64,000 nucleotides of DNA from Competibacter sp963695105 (GCA_963695105.1 CAVOGC010000019.1:1-64000), one strand, 5' to 3'; numbered from the stretch's first letter, positions 31,299 to 41,860 are shown. The notes: generated from the letters alone by a model not told the origin. Program-made: numbers and translations.

Positions 31299-33989
31299 AT
31301 GGCTACGACGCTCCAACAAAAACAGATCTCGGTGTTGACGATGAACACCCTGGCCTTCGCGGTGAATTTCGCCGTGTGGACCATGTTTTCGATTATCGGC
31401 ATCCGCATTAAACAGCAACTCAATCTCAGCGAAACGGAATTCGGCCTGCTGGTCGCCACGCCGATTCTAACCGGTTCGCTGGTCCGGTTGCCGCTCGGCA
31501 TTCTCACTGACCGCTTCGGCGGGCGCATCGTTTTTTTCATTCAGATGCTCATCGTCGCCATCCCGATCTACGGCTTGGCGTTCGCCACCCAATATTGGCA
31601 ATACCTGGTGTTGGGCCTGTTCGTGGGCCTGGCCGGCGGCTCGTTCGCCACCGGCATCGCCTACACCTCGGCCTGGTTCAGCAAGGAACGACAGGGCACG
31701 GCGATGGGTATCTTCGGCGCCGGCAACGCCGGTTCCGCCATCACCAATCTGGTCGCGCCGCTGCTGGTCGTCGCCTACGGCTGGCGGATGGTGCCGCAGG
31801 TCTATTCCATCGCCATGCTGGTGATGGCCGTGGTGTTCTGGTTCTTCACCTATCCCGACCCCAAGACCGAGGAACGCAAAAAGTCCGGAGTCAAGCTGAC
31901 TCTCGGCCAGCAACTCACCCCGCTGATGGATCTGCGGGTGTGGCGGTTCGGCGTGGCCTATTACTTCGTATTCGGCGGCTTCGTGGCGCTGGCGCTGTGG
32001 CTGCCCAAGTACTACGTCGGTGAATACGGTCTTGACCTGAAAACCGCCTCCTTCGTCACCATGTTGTTTACCCTGCCTTCCGGCGCTATCCGCGCCTTGG
32101 GCGGCTGGATTTCCGACCGTTACGGCGGCAGCCAAACCACCTGGTGGGTGTTCTGGATTTCGCTGATCAGCCTGTTTTTCCTCTGCTACCCGCAGACCAC
32201 CATGACCTTCCACACCTTGCGCGGCGACGTGTCGTTCAACGTCGGTCTGGGTGTGGTGTCTTTCACCGTGCTGATATTCGTGGTCGGTATCGCCCAGGGC
32301 ATTGGCAAGGCCAGCGTCTACCGTTGCCTGGCTGACTACTACCCCAACAATATGGGTTCGGTCGGCGGATTGGTTGGGGTAATCGGTGGCTTGGGCGGTT
32401 TCACCATGCCGATTGTGTTCGGCATCGCCCTGGACGCCATTGGCGTGCGCAGCAGCGCCTACATGATCATGTTCGTGGTGCTGGCCGCGACCATGCTGTG
32501 GACCTGGCTGGCCGAGCGGGATGAGCGTGAGACGATCCTGGAGCGGCACGCCGATGTCCGCGCCGAGTTGGAACATGCGCAACTGATCGAGCATGTCCGG
32601 CCGCGCCGGCATCGTCTGGTCGACTGGCGGCCCGACGACGAAACCTTCTGGGAAAAGACCGGCCGCCGCATCGCCAACCGCAATCTGTGGTTGTCGATGC
32701 CGGCACTGCTGCTGGCTTTCGCCGTCTGGGTGGTGTGGAGCGTGATCGTGGTCGAATTGCCGCACATCGGCTTCCAGTTCAGCACCAGCCAACTGTTCTG
32801 GCTGGCGGCGTTGCCCGGATTGTCGGGCGCGCTGTTCCGGTTGTTGTACTCCTTCGTGGTGCCGATCTTCGGCGGGCGGAACTGGACGGTGTTCAGCACC
32901 GCCCTGCTGTTGTTGCCGACGCTGTGGATCGGCATTGCGGTGCAGGATCCGAACACCAGTTACGCGGTGTTCGTGGCGGTTGCGCTGCTGTGCGGCCTGG
33001 GTGGCGGCAGCTTTTCCTCCAGCATGGCCAACATCAGTTTCTTTTTTCCACAGCGTTTGCAGGGCACGGCGCTGGGTTTGAACGGCGGTGTCGGCAACCT
33101 GGGCGTCGGGATGGCGCAATTGATTGCGCCGATCGCGGTTTACGGCGGGGCGTTGCTGGTGTTGGGCGGTGATCCGCAAAGCCATGTCGATGGCGGTACG
33201 ACAACCCAAATCTGGGTGCAGAACGCCGGCTTCATCTGGATGCCGTTCATCGTCATCGCCGCCGTCGCCGCGTACTTTGGCATGGACAACATTGCCAGCG
33301 TCAAGGCCGGTTTCGCCGAGCAGGCCGCAATTTTCAAGCACAAGCATCAGTGGCTGATGAGCTGGCTCTATATCGGCACCTTCGGTTCCTTCATCGGGCT
33401 GGCTGTCGGGTTCCCCATGCTGGTCAACACCGTATTCCCTGGGGTGGATGCCTTCCAGTTTGCCTTTATTGGCCCACTGCTCGCGGCCTTTGTCCGACCC
33501 ATCGGTGGTTGGCTGGCGGATCGTGTGGGCGGCGCGGCCATTACTTTTGGGGTCTTTCTGATCATGGTGGTGGCCCCCCTGGCCGCCGCGGCCTTCCTGC
33601 CGGGGGCGAACGGTGGGGGCAACGTAATGGGTTTCGTGGCGATGTTCCTGGTCCTGTTCCTCGCCGCCGGGATCGGCAACGGTTCCACCTTTCGCATGAT
33701 TCCGATCATCTTCCGCACCCTCCGCGAGCGGCAGGTCGCCGACCCGAACGACACAGAGGCAATGGCGCAGGCGCAGCGCGACGGCGTCACCGAAGCGGCT
33801 GCCGCCATGGGCTTGAGCGCGGCAATTGCGGCCTTCGGTGGGTTTTTCATTCCCATGGCCTATGGCATTTCCATCGAACTGACCGGTAGCCCGCAGAGCG
33901 CATTGATCTTCTTCAGTCTGTTTTACCTGAGCTGCGCGCTGGTGACCTGGCGGTGGTATGCCGGCAAGACGGCGGAGGTGTCGTGCTGA
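31299..33989 (+). CDS. narK: NarK1-NarK2 fused nitrate/nitrite transporter
   Basis: An 896-residue double MFS protein with about 24 membrane helices. Residues about 1-420 are NarK1-like (proton/nitrate symport type), with the nitrate-signature GLAGGSFATGIAYTSAWF near 107-124. After a charged linker (about 405-450) the NarK2-like half (nitrate/nitrite antiport type) has GLGGGSFSSSMANISFFFP and GIGNGSTFRMIP. Such fusions are known in Paracoccus and other denitrifiers. It brings nitrate to the cytoplasmic NarG and exports nitrite. It is the first gene of the narK-narK-narGHJI run and lies under the NarL site at 31172. The frame is intact. Confidence 0.92.
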   Translation: MATTLQQKQISVLTMNTLAFAVNFAVWTMFSIIGIRIKQQLNLSETEFGLLVATPILTGSLVRLPLGILTDRFGGRIVFFIQMLIVAIPIYGLAFATQYWQYLVLGLFVGLAGGSFATGIAYTSAWFSKERQGTAMGIFGAGNAGSAITNLVAPLLVVAYGWRMVPQVYSIAMLVMAVVFWFFTYPDPKTEERKKSGVKLTLGQQLTPLMDLRVWRFGVAYYFVFGGFVALALWLPKYYVGEYGLDLKTASFVTMLFTLPSGAIRALGGWISDRYGGSQTTWWVFWISLISLFFLCYPQTTMTFHTLRGDVSFNVGLGVVSFTVLIFVVGIAQGIGKASVYRCLADYYPNNMGSVGGLVGVIGGLGGFTMPIVFGIALDAIGVRSSAYMIMFVVLAATMLWTWLAERDERETILERHADVRAELEHAQLIEHVRPRRHRLVDWRPDDETFWEKTGRRIANRNLWLSMPALLLAFAVWVVWSVIVVELPHIGFQFSTSQLFWLAALPGLSGALFRLLYSFVVPIFGGRNWTVFSTALLLLPTLWIGIAVQDPNTSYAVFVAVALLCGLGGGSFSSSMANISFFFPQRLQGTALGLNGGVGNLGVGMAQLIAPIAVYGGALLVLGGDPQSHVDGGTTTQIWVQNAGFIWMPFIVIAAVAAYFGMDNIASVKAGFAEQAAIFKHKHQWLMSWLYIGTFGSFIGLAVGFPMLVNTVFPGVDAFQFAFIGPLLAAFVRPIGGWLADRVGGAAITFGVFLIMVVAPLAAAAFLPGANGGGNVMGFVAMFLVLFLAAGIGNGSTFRMIPIIFRTLRERQVADPNDTEAMAQAQRDGVTEAAAAMGLSAAIAAFGGFFIPMAYGISIELTGSPQSALIFFSLFYLSCALVTWRWYAGKTAEVSC

Positions 33990-34056
33990 GAGAGGGGTCG
34001 CTAAGTCATAACCGGGCTCGAACAACAGTTGAATTCTTACAAGAGGTTATAAAACC

Positions 34057-35674
34057 ATGGCAGACATCCGTGAATGGCGCGTGGAAGACCCGCAATTTTG
34101 GGAGACCACGGGCAAAGGTATTGCTAACCGCAATCTGTGGATTTCCATTCCCAGCCTATTGTGCGGCTTCGCGGTGTGGATCTACTGGAGCATCATCACC
34201 GTCCAGATGCTCAACGCCGGTTTTCCGTTCAAGCCGGCGGAGTTGTTCACGCTGGCGGCCATCGCCGGTCTGACCGGAGCGACCCTGCGTATCCCGTCGA
34301 GCTTCTTCATCCGCATTGCCGGCGGTCGCAACACCATCGTGTTCACCACCGCGTTGCTGATGATCCCGGCGCTCGGCACCGGCATCGCCTTGCAGAGTAA
34401 GGAAACCCCGTTGTGGGTGTTTCAATTGCTGGCGTTCCTGTCGGGTTTCGGCGGCGGCAACTTTGCCTCCAGCATGTCCAACATCAGCTTCTTCTTTCCC
34501 AAGCGGATGCAGGGGCTGGCGCTGGGTCTGAATGCCGGACTGGGCAATGCCGGCGTGACCACCATGCAGATTCTGGTGCCGCTGGTGATGACCATTCCGC
34601 TACTGGGCAGCTTTGGCGGTGACCCGGTGGTGCTGGAGCAGGCGTCCGGTTCGCTGGTCGGCAAGATCGCCGCCGGTACGCCGACGTATATTCAGAATGC
34701 CGGCTTCGTCTGGCTGTTCCTGCTGGTGCCGTTGGCGTTCATCGGCTGGTTCGGCATGAACAACATTCACACCGAGGAAGTCTCGCCACATATCGGTTCG
34801 CCCTTGGGCGCGATCTCCAAGATCACCGGTATGTTGCTCATTGGCTTCATCACCGCTGGTGTGGGCCTTTACCTGATCCTGCCAGCCCCCGCCGGACTCG
34901 GGCTGCCTTCGTGGACCAAGTGGGTGGTGTTGCCCGGCGTGATCGCGCTGACCGTGTTCCTGCTCAAGCTGATTCCGGGCGAGATCAAGCCCAATCTGCA
35001 ACGGCAATTCCTGATCTTCGGCAACAAGCACACCTGGGTCATGAGCGTGATCTACACCATGACTTTCGGTAGTTTCATCGGTTATTCCGCCGCCTTTGCC
35101 TTGGCCATCAAAGTGATCTTCGGGTTCAGCCATATCGCCGGCGTGGATGGCGTGCTGACGCATACCACCGTCAACCCCAACGCACCCAGCGCGCTGATGT
35201 ATGCCTGGATGGGTCCATTTATTGGGGCGCTGATCCGGCCGATCGGCGGCTGGATTTCCGACAAGGTGGGTGGCGCCCTGGTCACGCAGATTATTACCGT
35301 CGTGATGATCGCCGCCGCGCTGGGCGTGCGCCTATTACATGAGCGCGGCCTATCAATCGGCCACGCCGGAACAGTATTTCATGCCGTTCTTCCTGCTGTT
35401 CCTGGCCCTGTTCGCGGCCAGTGGCATCGGCAACGGCTCCACCTTCCGCACCATCGCCATGGTGTTTCCCAAGGAACAGGCCGGGCCGGTGCTCGGTTGG
35501 ACCTCGGCGGTGGCGGCTTATGGCGCTTTCATCATCCCGCAGGTATTTGGCGAGCAGATCAAGGCCACCACGCCCGAGTACGCGCTCTACGGTTTCGCCA
35601 TTTTCTACTTCATCTGTCTGCTGCTGAACTGGTGGTACTACCTCGGCCCCAAGGCGGAGTTCAAGAATCCCTGA
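34057..35674 (+). CDS. Second NarK-type transporter, frame broken by a 1-nt insertion
   Basis: A NarK2-like MFS protein. Its start (EWRVEDPQFWETTGKGIANR, then NLWISIPSLLCGFAVWIYWS) mirrors the second half of the upstream fusion (DWRPDDETFWEKTGRRIANR), so the two are paralogues. The nitrate signature GFGGGNFASSMSNISFFFP is present. After AAALGV the sequence shifts: an extra C at 35329 turns the expected VAYYMSAAYQSATPEQYF into VRLLHERGLS. The correct frame resumes and ends at 35674 with LGPKAEFKNP. Restored length is 538 residues. The mutation may be real or a base-call error; the fusion upstream could cover the loss. Confidence 0.85.
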
Positions 35675-35705
35675 GCGGCCCTGTCCCCACAGTGAGGTTA
35701 TCGAT

Positions 35706-38700
35706 ATGAGTCACTTTCTCGACCGGCTGAATTTTTTCAAGAAAGCCACCGACACCTTCTCCGGCGAGCACGGAGTTGTCACCAACGAAGACCGTGGCTG
35801 GGAAGACGCCTACCGCGCCCGCTGGCAGCACGACAAGATCGTGCGTTCCACCCACGGGGTGAATTGCACCGGTTCCTGTAGCTGGAAAATCTACGTCAAG
35901 AATGGCCTGGTCACCTGGGAAACCCAGCAGACCGATTACCCGCGCACCCGCGACGATCTGCCGAACCACGAGCCACGCGGTTGCTCGCGTGGCGCGTCCT
36001 ACAGTTGGTATCTGTACAGCGCCAACCGGGTGAAATACCCGATGATTCGCGGCCGGCTGATCAAGCTCTGGCGGGCGGCGCTGGCGGCGAAGAAAGACCC
36101 GGTCGAGGCTTGGGCGTCCATCGTCGAGGACCCGGCCAAGGCGACCGAATACAAGAGCCAGCGCGGTTTGGGCGGCTTCGTCCGTTCGACTTGGGACGAA
36201 GTCAACCAGCTTATCGCCGCCGCCAATGTCTACACGGCCAAACAGTACGGCCCGGACCGCATCTACGGCTTCTCGCCGATTCCGGCCATGTCGATGGTGT
36301 CCTACGCTGCCGGCTCCCGTTATCTGTCGCTGATCGGCGGCGCTTGCGGCAGTTTCTACGACTGGTATTGCGACCTGCCGCCGGCCAGCCCGATGATCTG
36401 GGGCGAGCAAACCGACGTGCCGGAATCCGCCGACTGGTACAACTCCACCTTCCTGATGATGTGGGGTTCCAACGTGCCGCAGACCCGCACCCCGGATGCC
36501 CATTTCATGACCGAGGTGCGCTACAAGGGCGCCAAGATCGCGGTGGTCTGCCCGGATTACTCGGAAGCCTCCAAGTTCGCCGACATCTGGCTGCATCCGA
36601 AGCAGGGCACCGACGCCGCCGTGGCCATGGCCATGGGTCATGTGATCCTGCGCGAGTTTCATCTCGACGGGAAGAGCGAGTACTTCAGCAAGTACGTGCG
36701 CGAGACCACCGATTTCCCCTATCTGGTGATGCTCGACCCGCGTGAGGACGGGACTTTCGTCAACGGCCGTTTCCTGCGCGCTTCCGATCTGGCGAGCGGC
36801 GCGGGTCAGGCGAATAACCCGGAATGGAAAACCCTGGCGTTTGACGAAAACAGCGGCAATTTGCTGGTTCCGAACGGCTCCATCGGTTTCCGTTGGGGCG
36901 AGAAAGAGGGCATGGTCGGCAAGTGGAATCTGGAGCCGAAGGAAGCGCTGACCGGCGCGGAAACTCAGTTGCGGTTGTCGGTCAACGAGATTAAGGACGC
37001 GGTGGTTCCGGTCGGCTTCCCTTATTTCGGTTCGACCCAACATCCGCATTTCGCCTGCACCGAGCATGACGCCGTGCAGGTGCGTCATGTGCCGGCCAAG
37101 AAGGTCAAGCTCGCCGATGGCTCCGAAGCGCTGGTCGCCACCGTCTACGACCTGACTTTGGCCCAATACGGCCTGGATCGCGGTCTGGGTGGCGGCAACG
37201 TCGCGGCGACTTACGATGACGACGCGCCCTACACCCCAGCCTGGCAGGAAAAGGTCACCGGCGTACCGCGCGAGCAAATTATCACCGTGGCCCGCCAGTT
37301 TGCCGAGAACGCCGACAAGACCCACGGCAAGTCGATGATCATCATCGGCGCGGCGATGAACCACTGGTATCACATGGACATGAACTACCGGGGCGTCATC
37401 AACATGCTGATGATGTGCGGCTGCGTCGGCCAGAGCGGCGGTGGCTGGTCGCATTACGTCGGCCAGGAGAAGCTGCGCCCGCAGACCGGCTGGACCGCGC
37501 TAGCCTTCGCCCTGGACTGGCACCGGCCGCCCCGGCACATGAACTCGACCTCGTTCTTCTACATCCATAGCAGTCAATGGCGGCACGAAAAGCTGGCGAT
37601 GACCGAGATTCTCTCGCCGCTGGCCGATCCGGGACAGTGGCAGGGGACGCAGATCGACTACAACGTGCGTTCGGCGCGCATGGGCTGGCTGCCGACCGCG
37701 CCGCATTTCGACGCCAATCCGCTCGCTATCGCTAGGGATGCCGCCGCCGCCGGCAAGGCTCCGAACGCGTATCTGGCGGAAAGCCTCAAGGCCGGCAAGG
37801 TCAACTTCGCTTTTGAAGATCCGGATAATCCGGTCAACTTCCCGCGCAACATGTTCGTGTGGCGCTCCAACCTGCTCGGCTCCTCGGGCAAGGGTCACGA
37901 ATACTTCCTCAAGTATCTACTCGGCGCGGTACATGGCGTCCAGGGTAAGGATTTGGGCGAGGAGGGCGGCGAAAAACCGCTGGAAGTGAAATGGCGGAAG
38001 GGCGCGGAAGGGAAGCTCGATTTGCTGGTGACCCTGGATTTCCGCATGTCCACCACCTGCATGTATTCGGACATCGTGCTGCCGACCGCGACCTGGTATG
38101 AAAAGAACGATCTCAACACCAGCGACATGCATCCGTTCATTCACCCGCTGAGTGCGGCGGTGGACCCGGCCTGGGAATCACGGACGGACTGGGATATTTT
38201 CAAGGGCATCGCTCGAACTTTCTCCGAGGTTTGCGTGGGTCATCTGGGTGTGGAAAAAGACATCGTCGCTCTGCCGACCCTGCACGACACCCCCAGCGAA
38301 CTAGCCATGCCGGACGTGAAGGATTGGAAGAAGGGTGAATGCGAGCTGATCCCCGGCAAGACCGCGCCGAGCCTGATCGTGGTCGAGCGCGACTATCCGA
38401 ACACCTACAAGAAGTTCACCTCGGTCGGGCCACTGTTGGACACCATCGGCAACGGCGGTAAGGGTATTAGCTGGAACACCGAACACGAGGTCGAAGCGCT
38501 GGCGACTCTCAATTACACCGTGCTGGAGGACGGCGTGTCCAAGGGCCGGCCCCGCATTGACAGCGATATCGACGCCGCCGAAATGATCATGATGCTGGCC
38601 CCGGAGACCAACGGCCATGTGGCGGTGAAAGCCTGGGCGGCGTTGGGCAAGATCACCGGCCGCGACCATACCCATCTGGCCCTCCCCAAGGAACACGAGA

Positions 38701-39464
38701 AGATCCGCTTCCGCGACATTCAGGCCCAGCCGCGCAAGATCATATCCTCGCCGACCTGGTCGGGTTTGGAGGATGAAAAGGTCAGCTACAACGCCGGCTA
38801 CACCAACGTCCACGAACTGATCCCGTGGCGGACCCTGACCGGTCGCCAGCAGTTCTATCAGGATCATCCGTGGATGCTCGGCTTCGGCGAGGCGATGTGC
38901 GCCTACCGGCCACCGGTGGACATGAAGACCGTCGAGCCGATCATCGGCAAGAAGCCGAACGGCAACCCGGAAATCGTGCTGAACTTCATCACCCCACACC
39001 AGAAGTGGGGTATCCACAGCACCTACACCGACAACCTGCTGATGCTCACCCTGTCGCGGGGTGGCCCGATCATCTGGATGTCCGAGATCGACGCAAAAAA
39101 GGCCGGAATCGAGGACAACGACTGGATCGAGGCTTACAACCTCAATGGCGCCATCGCCGCCCGCGCCGTGGTCAGCCAGCGGGTGCCGGAAGGCATGTCG
39201 ATGATGTACCACGCCCAGGAGAAGATCGTGAACACGCCTGGGTCGGAAATCACCGGCACCCGCGGTGGCATTCACAACTCGGTCACCCGCACCGTGCTGA
39301 AACCGACCCACATGATCGGCGGCTACGCCCAGCAGAGCTACGGCTTCAATTATTACGGCACCGTCGGCGCCAATCGCGACGAGTTCATTATCGTCCGCAA
39401 GATGGCCAAGATCGATTGGCTGGATGACGAAACCCCGGCCGATGCCACCGTGGAGGCTCATTGA
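35706..39464 (+). CDS. narG: Respiratory nitrate reductase alpha subunit
   Basis: A 1252-residue catalytic subunit (E. coli 1247) that reduces nitrate to nitrite on the cytoplasmic side with bis-MGD molybdenum. The N-terminus has no Tat signal but keeps the FS0 cluster ligands HGVNCTGSC and later RGCSRGASYSW. The TDYPRTRDDLPNHEPRGC block covers the substrate funnel region. YVGQEKLRPQTGW, VLPTATWYEK and PTHMIGGYAQ are family blocks. narH begins two bases after its stop, so the subunits are co-translated. Confidence 0.97.
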   Translation: MSHFLDRLNFFKKATDTFSGEHGVVTNEDRGWEDAYRARWQHDKIVRSTHGVNCTGSCSWKIYVKNGLVTWETQQTDYPRTRDDLPNHEPRGCSRGASYSWYLYSANRVKYPMIRGRLIKLWRAALAAKKDPVEAWASIVEDPAKATEYKSQRGLGGFVRSTWDEVNQLIAAANVYTAKQYGPDRIYGFSPIPAMSMVSYAAGSRYLSLIGGACGSFYDWYCDLPPASPMIWGEQTDVPESADWYNSTFLMMWGSNVPQTRTPDAHFMTEVRYKGAKIAVVCPDYSEASKFADIWLHPKQGTDAAVAMAMGHVILREFHLDGKSEYFSKYVRETTDFPYLVMLDPREDGTFVNGRFLRASDLASGAGQANNPEWKTLAFDENSGNLLVPNGSIGFRWGEKEGMVGKWNLEPKEALTGAETQLRLSVNEIKDAVVPVGFPYFGSTQHPHFACTEHDAVQVRHVPAKKVKLADGSEALVATVYDLTLAQYGLDRGLGGGNVAATYDDDAPYTPAWQEKVTGVPREQIITVARQFAENADKTHGKSMIIIGAAMNHWYHMDMNYRGVINMLMMCGCVGQSGGGWSHYVGQEKLRPQTGWTALAFALDWHRPPRHMNSTSFFYIHSSQWRHEKLAMTEILSPLADPGQWQGTQIDYNVRSARMGWLPTAPHFDANPLAIARDAAAAGKAPNAYLAESLKAGKVNFAFEDPDNPVNFPRNMFVWRSNLLGSSGKGHEYFLKYLLGAVHGVQGKDLGEEGGEKPLEVKWRKGAEGKLDLLVTLDFRMSTTCMYSDIVLPTATWYEKNDLNTSDMHPFIHPLSAAVDPAWESRTDWDIFKGIARTFSEVCVGHLGVEKDIVALPTLHDTPSELAMPDVKDWKKGECELIPGKTAPSLIVVERDYPNTYKKFTSVGPLLDTIGNGGKGISWNTEHEVEALATLNYTVLEDGVSKGRPRIDSDIDAAEMIMMLAPETNGHVAVKAWAALGKITGRDHTHLALPKEHEKIRFRDIQAQPRKIISSPTWSGLEDEKVSYNAGYTNVHELIPWRTLTGRQQFYQDHPWMLGFGEAMCAYRPPVDMKTVEPIIGKKPNGNPEIVLNFITPHQKWGIHSTYTDNLLMLTLSRGGPIIWMSEIDAKKAGIEDNDWIEAYNLNGAIAARAVVSQRVPEGMSMMYHAQEKIVNTPGSEITGTRGGIHNSVTRTVLKPTHMIGGYAQQSYGFNYYGTVGANRDEFIIVRKMAKIDWLDDETPADATVEAH

Positions 39465-39465
39465 C

Positions 39466-41019
39466 ATGAAAGTACGCGCACAAATCGCCATGGTCCTGAA
39501 TCTGGACAAGTGCATTGGCTGCCACACCTGTTCGGTGACCTGCAAGAACGTTTGGACCAGCCGCGACGGCATGGAATACGCCTGGTTCAACAACGTCGAG
39601 ACCAAACCCGGCATCGGTTATCCCAAGGAATGGGAGAACCAGCAAAAATGGAACGGCGGCTGGAAGCGCCGCCGGGACGGCAAAATCGAGCCGAAGCAGG
39701 GCGGCAAGTGGCGGATTCTGGCCAATATCTTCGCCAATCCCGATCTGCCGGCCATCGACGACTACTACGAACCGTGGGATTACGACTACGCGCATTTGCA
39801 GAATGCGCCGGAGTCGAAAGCCATGCCCACCGCCCGGCCGCGTTCGGCCATCAGCGGCGAACGGATGCAGAAGATCCACTGGGGGCCGAACTGGGAGGAA
39901 ATTCTCGGCACCGAGTTCGCCAAGCGTTCCAAGGACACCAACTTCGAGAACGTGCAGAAGGAGGTTTACGGCGAGTTCGAAAACACCTTCATGATGTACT
40001 TGCCGCGCCTTTGCGAGCATTGCCTGAACCCGGCCTGCGTCGCGTCCTGCCCATCGGGCGCGATCTACAAGCGCGAGGAGGACGGCATCGTCCTAATCGA
40101 CCAGGACAAATGCCGAGGCTGGCGGATGTGCGTCTCCGGTTGCCCGTACAAGAAGATTTACTACAACTGGAACACCGGCAAATCCGAAAAGTGCATCCTC
40201 TGCTACCCGCGCATCGAGATCGGCCAGCCGACCGTCTGTTCGGAAACCTGCGTGGGCCGCATCCGCTACCTGGGCGTGTTGCTGTACGACGCCGACAAGA
40301 TCGAACAGGCCGCCAGCGTCGCCGACGAGCAGAGTCTGTATCAGGCCCAGCTCGACATGTTCCTCGATCCGTTCAACCCGACGGTGCAAGCCGAGGCGCG
40401 CAAGGCCGGCATTCCCGAACCGTGGCTGGAAGCCGCTCAGGAGTCGCCGATCTACAAGATGGCGATCGAGTGGAAAATCGCTTTCCCGCTGCATCCCGAG
40501 TATCGCACGCTGCCGATGGTCTGGTACGTGCCGGCGCTGTCGCCGATCCAGGCCCGCGCCGAGTCCGGTCAGATCGGCATGAACGGCATCATCCCCGATG
40601 TCGGCTCGTTGCGGATTCCGCTGAAGTACCTGGCCAACCTGCTGACCGCCGGCGACGAAAAGCCGGTCAAGCTGGCGCTGGAGCGGATGTTGGCGATGCG
40701 GGCCTACATGCGTGGCAAGACGGTGGATGGGGAAATCCGCGACGACGTCTTGAAAGCGGTCAATCTGCGCATCGACCAGGTTGAATCCATGTACCGCTAT
40801 CTGGCCATCGCCAATTTTGAAGATCGCTTCGTCATTCCGACCAGTCACCGCGAATACGCCAGCGCGACCTACGACGCCTTCGGCGAACGCGGCGGCTGCG
40901 GCTTCAGCTTCGGCAACGGCTGCTCGCCGGGCACGGACAAGACCAACTTGTTCGGCGGCAAGAAAGTGGCCACGCGCCGGGCGGTTCCCATTCGAGTGGA
41001 GCCGCCGACCAAAGCCTGA
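39466..41019 (+). CDS. narH: Respiratory nitrate reductase beta subunit
   Basis: A 517-residue electron-transfer subunit with four Fe-S clusters. ATG 39466 gives MKVRAQIAMVLNLDKCIGCH. The cysteine groups are CIGCHTCSVTC, CEHCLNPACVASC, CRGWRMCVSGC and CILCYPRIEIGQPTVCSETC. The Trp in CRGW replaces a cysteine and marks the 3Fe-4S site, as in E. coli NarH. Electrons pass from the NarI hemes to NarG. A REP-like palindrome separates it from narJ. Confidence 0.97.
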   Translation: MKVRAQIAMVLNLDKCIGCHTCSVTCKNVWTSRDGMEYAWFNNVETKPGIGYPKEWENQQKWNGGWKRRRDGKIEPKQGGKWRILANIFANPDLPAIDDYYEPWDYDYAHLQNAPESKAMPTARPRSAISGERMQKIHWGPNWEEILGTEFAKRSKDTNFENVQKEVYGEFENTFMMYLPRLCEHCLNPACVASCPSGAIYKREEDGIVLIDQDKCRGWRMCVSGCPYKKIYYNWNTGKSEKCILCYPRIEIGQPTVCSETCVGRIRYLGVLLYDADKIEQAASVADEQSLYQAQLDMFLDPFNPTVQAEARKAGIPEPWLEAAQESPIYKMAIEWKIAFPLHPEYRTLPMVWYVPALSPIQARAESGQIGMNGIIPDVGSLRIPLKYLANLLTAGDEKPVKLALERMLAMRAYMRGKTVDGEIRDDVLKAVNLRIDQVESMYRYLAIANFEDRFVIPTSHREYASATYDAFGERGGCGFSFGNGCSPGTDKTNLFGGKKVATRRAVPIRVEPPTKA

Positions 41020-41032
41020 ACCGAGAGCGAAC

Positions 41033-41070
41033 GCCCCTCTCCTTCTGGGAGAGGGGTTGGGGTGAGGGCG
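41033..41070 (+). repeat. REP-like palindrome, copy 2 (narH-narJ gap)
   Basis: The stem CCCCTCTCC-TTCT-GGGAGAGGGG is followed by the tail TTGGGGTGAGGGCG. The hairpin sits within the nar operon message and may change the relative levels of narGH and narJI by protecting the upstream RNA. Confidence 0.75.
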
Positions 41071-41101
41071 CTGGTATCGGGCGCCACATACACGAGGTGG
41101 A

Positions 41102-41818
41102 ATGATGAAAACCCTGAAAGTCCTGTCCGCCCTGCTGTGCTACCCGGAACCGGAGATGCGGGCGGCGTTGGAGGAGATGGCGGAGGTTCTCGTCCGGGAG
41201 AATTTGTTGCCGGAGCGCGAGCAGCAGGCGTTGCTGGCGATGATGAGCCAGATGCGGCGGACCGATCTGATCGAGTTGCAGGAACGGTATGTTCGACTGT
41301 TCGACCGGGGCCGGGCGTTGTCGCTGCATCTGTTCGAGCATATCCACGGCGAATCGCGGGATCGCGGTCAGGCGATGATCAACCTGCTGGAGGTGTACCG
41401 CCAGCATGGTTTTGCACTGAGCGCCCGCGAGCTGCCCGATTACCTGCCGCTGTTATTGGAGTATCTGGCGCAACGCCCGGATGGGGAGGCGCTGGACATG
41501 CTGGCCGACGCCATGCACGTCATGGCCTTGCTCGGCGCCCGGCTGGCTGAACGCGGCAGCGATTATCACGTCGTGTTCGACGCGCTGGCCGCGCTGGTCG
41601 GCCTGCCGGCGGACATCGAGGAGATTCGCCGGCGGGCCGCGACCGAGGGTCCCGATCAGGCGATCGTCAACATGGACAAGATTTGGGAAGAAGAGGCGGT
41701 GACCTTCCTGGCGAATCAAGAGGGGTGTGGATCTCGCCAGGACTTGCAGGATGCGGCCCAGCCGGTGCGTTGGAAACCCTCGCCGGGTTCAACCTCGCCA
41801 GCCGTTCGTTCCCTATAA
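41102..41818 (+). CDS. narJ: Nitrate reductase assembly chaperone NarJ
   Basis: A 238-residue TorD-family chaperone that holds NarG until the molybdenum cofactor is inserted; it is not part of the final enzyme. The sequence starts MMKTLKVLSALLCYPEPEMR, and ERYVRLFDRGRALSLHLFEH is the family core. The C-terminal tail after WEEEAVTFLANQ is less conserved and ends just before a REP element. An ATG at 41105 is an equally good start. It lies in the standard place between narH and narI. Confidence 0.94.
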   Translation: MMKTLKVLSALLCYPEPEMRAALEEMAEVLVRENLLPEREQQALLAMMSQMRRTDLIELQERYVRLFDRGRALSLHLFEHIHGESRDRGQAMINLLEVYRQHGFALSARELPDYLPLLLEYLAQRPDGEALDMLADAMHVMALLGARLAERGSDYHVVFDALAALVGLPADIEEIRRRAATEGPDQAIVNMDKIWEEEAVTFLANQEGCGSRQDLQDAAQPVRWKPSPGSTSPAVRSL

Positions 41819-41824
41819 AAATAT

Positions 41825-41860
41825 CCCTCGCCCCTTGGGAGGGGTTGGGGGTGAGGGTGG
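41825..41860 (+). repeat. REP-like palindrome, copy 3 (narJ-narI gap)
   Basis: CCCTCGCCCCTTGGGAGGGG followed by TTGGGGGTGAGGGTGG. It is the same stem-plus-tail plan as copy 2, again inside the nar operon, eight bases after the narJ stop. Confidence 0.72.

Noticed and set aside
31467..34025. 852-codon open frame on the minus strand opposite the NarK fusion
   Set aside because: It mirrors a clear membrane transporter gene, has low-complexity His/Gln-rich sequence and no family features. Long antisense frames are common in high-GC genes.
35661..37454. 597-codon minus-strand frame opposite narG
   Set aside because: It lies wholly within narG, whose Fe-S and cofactor motifs are intact on the plus strand.
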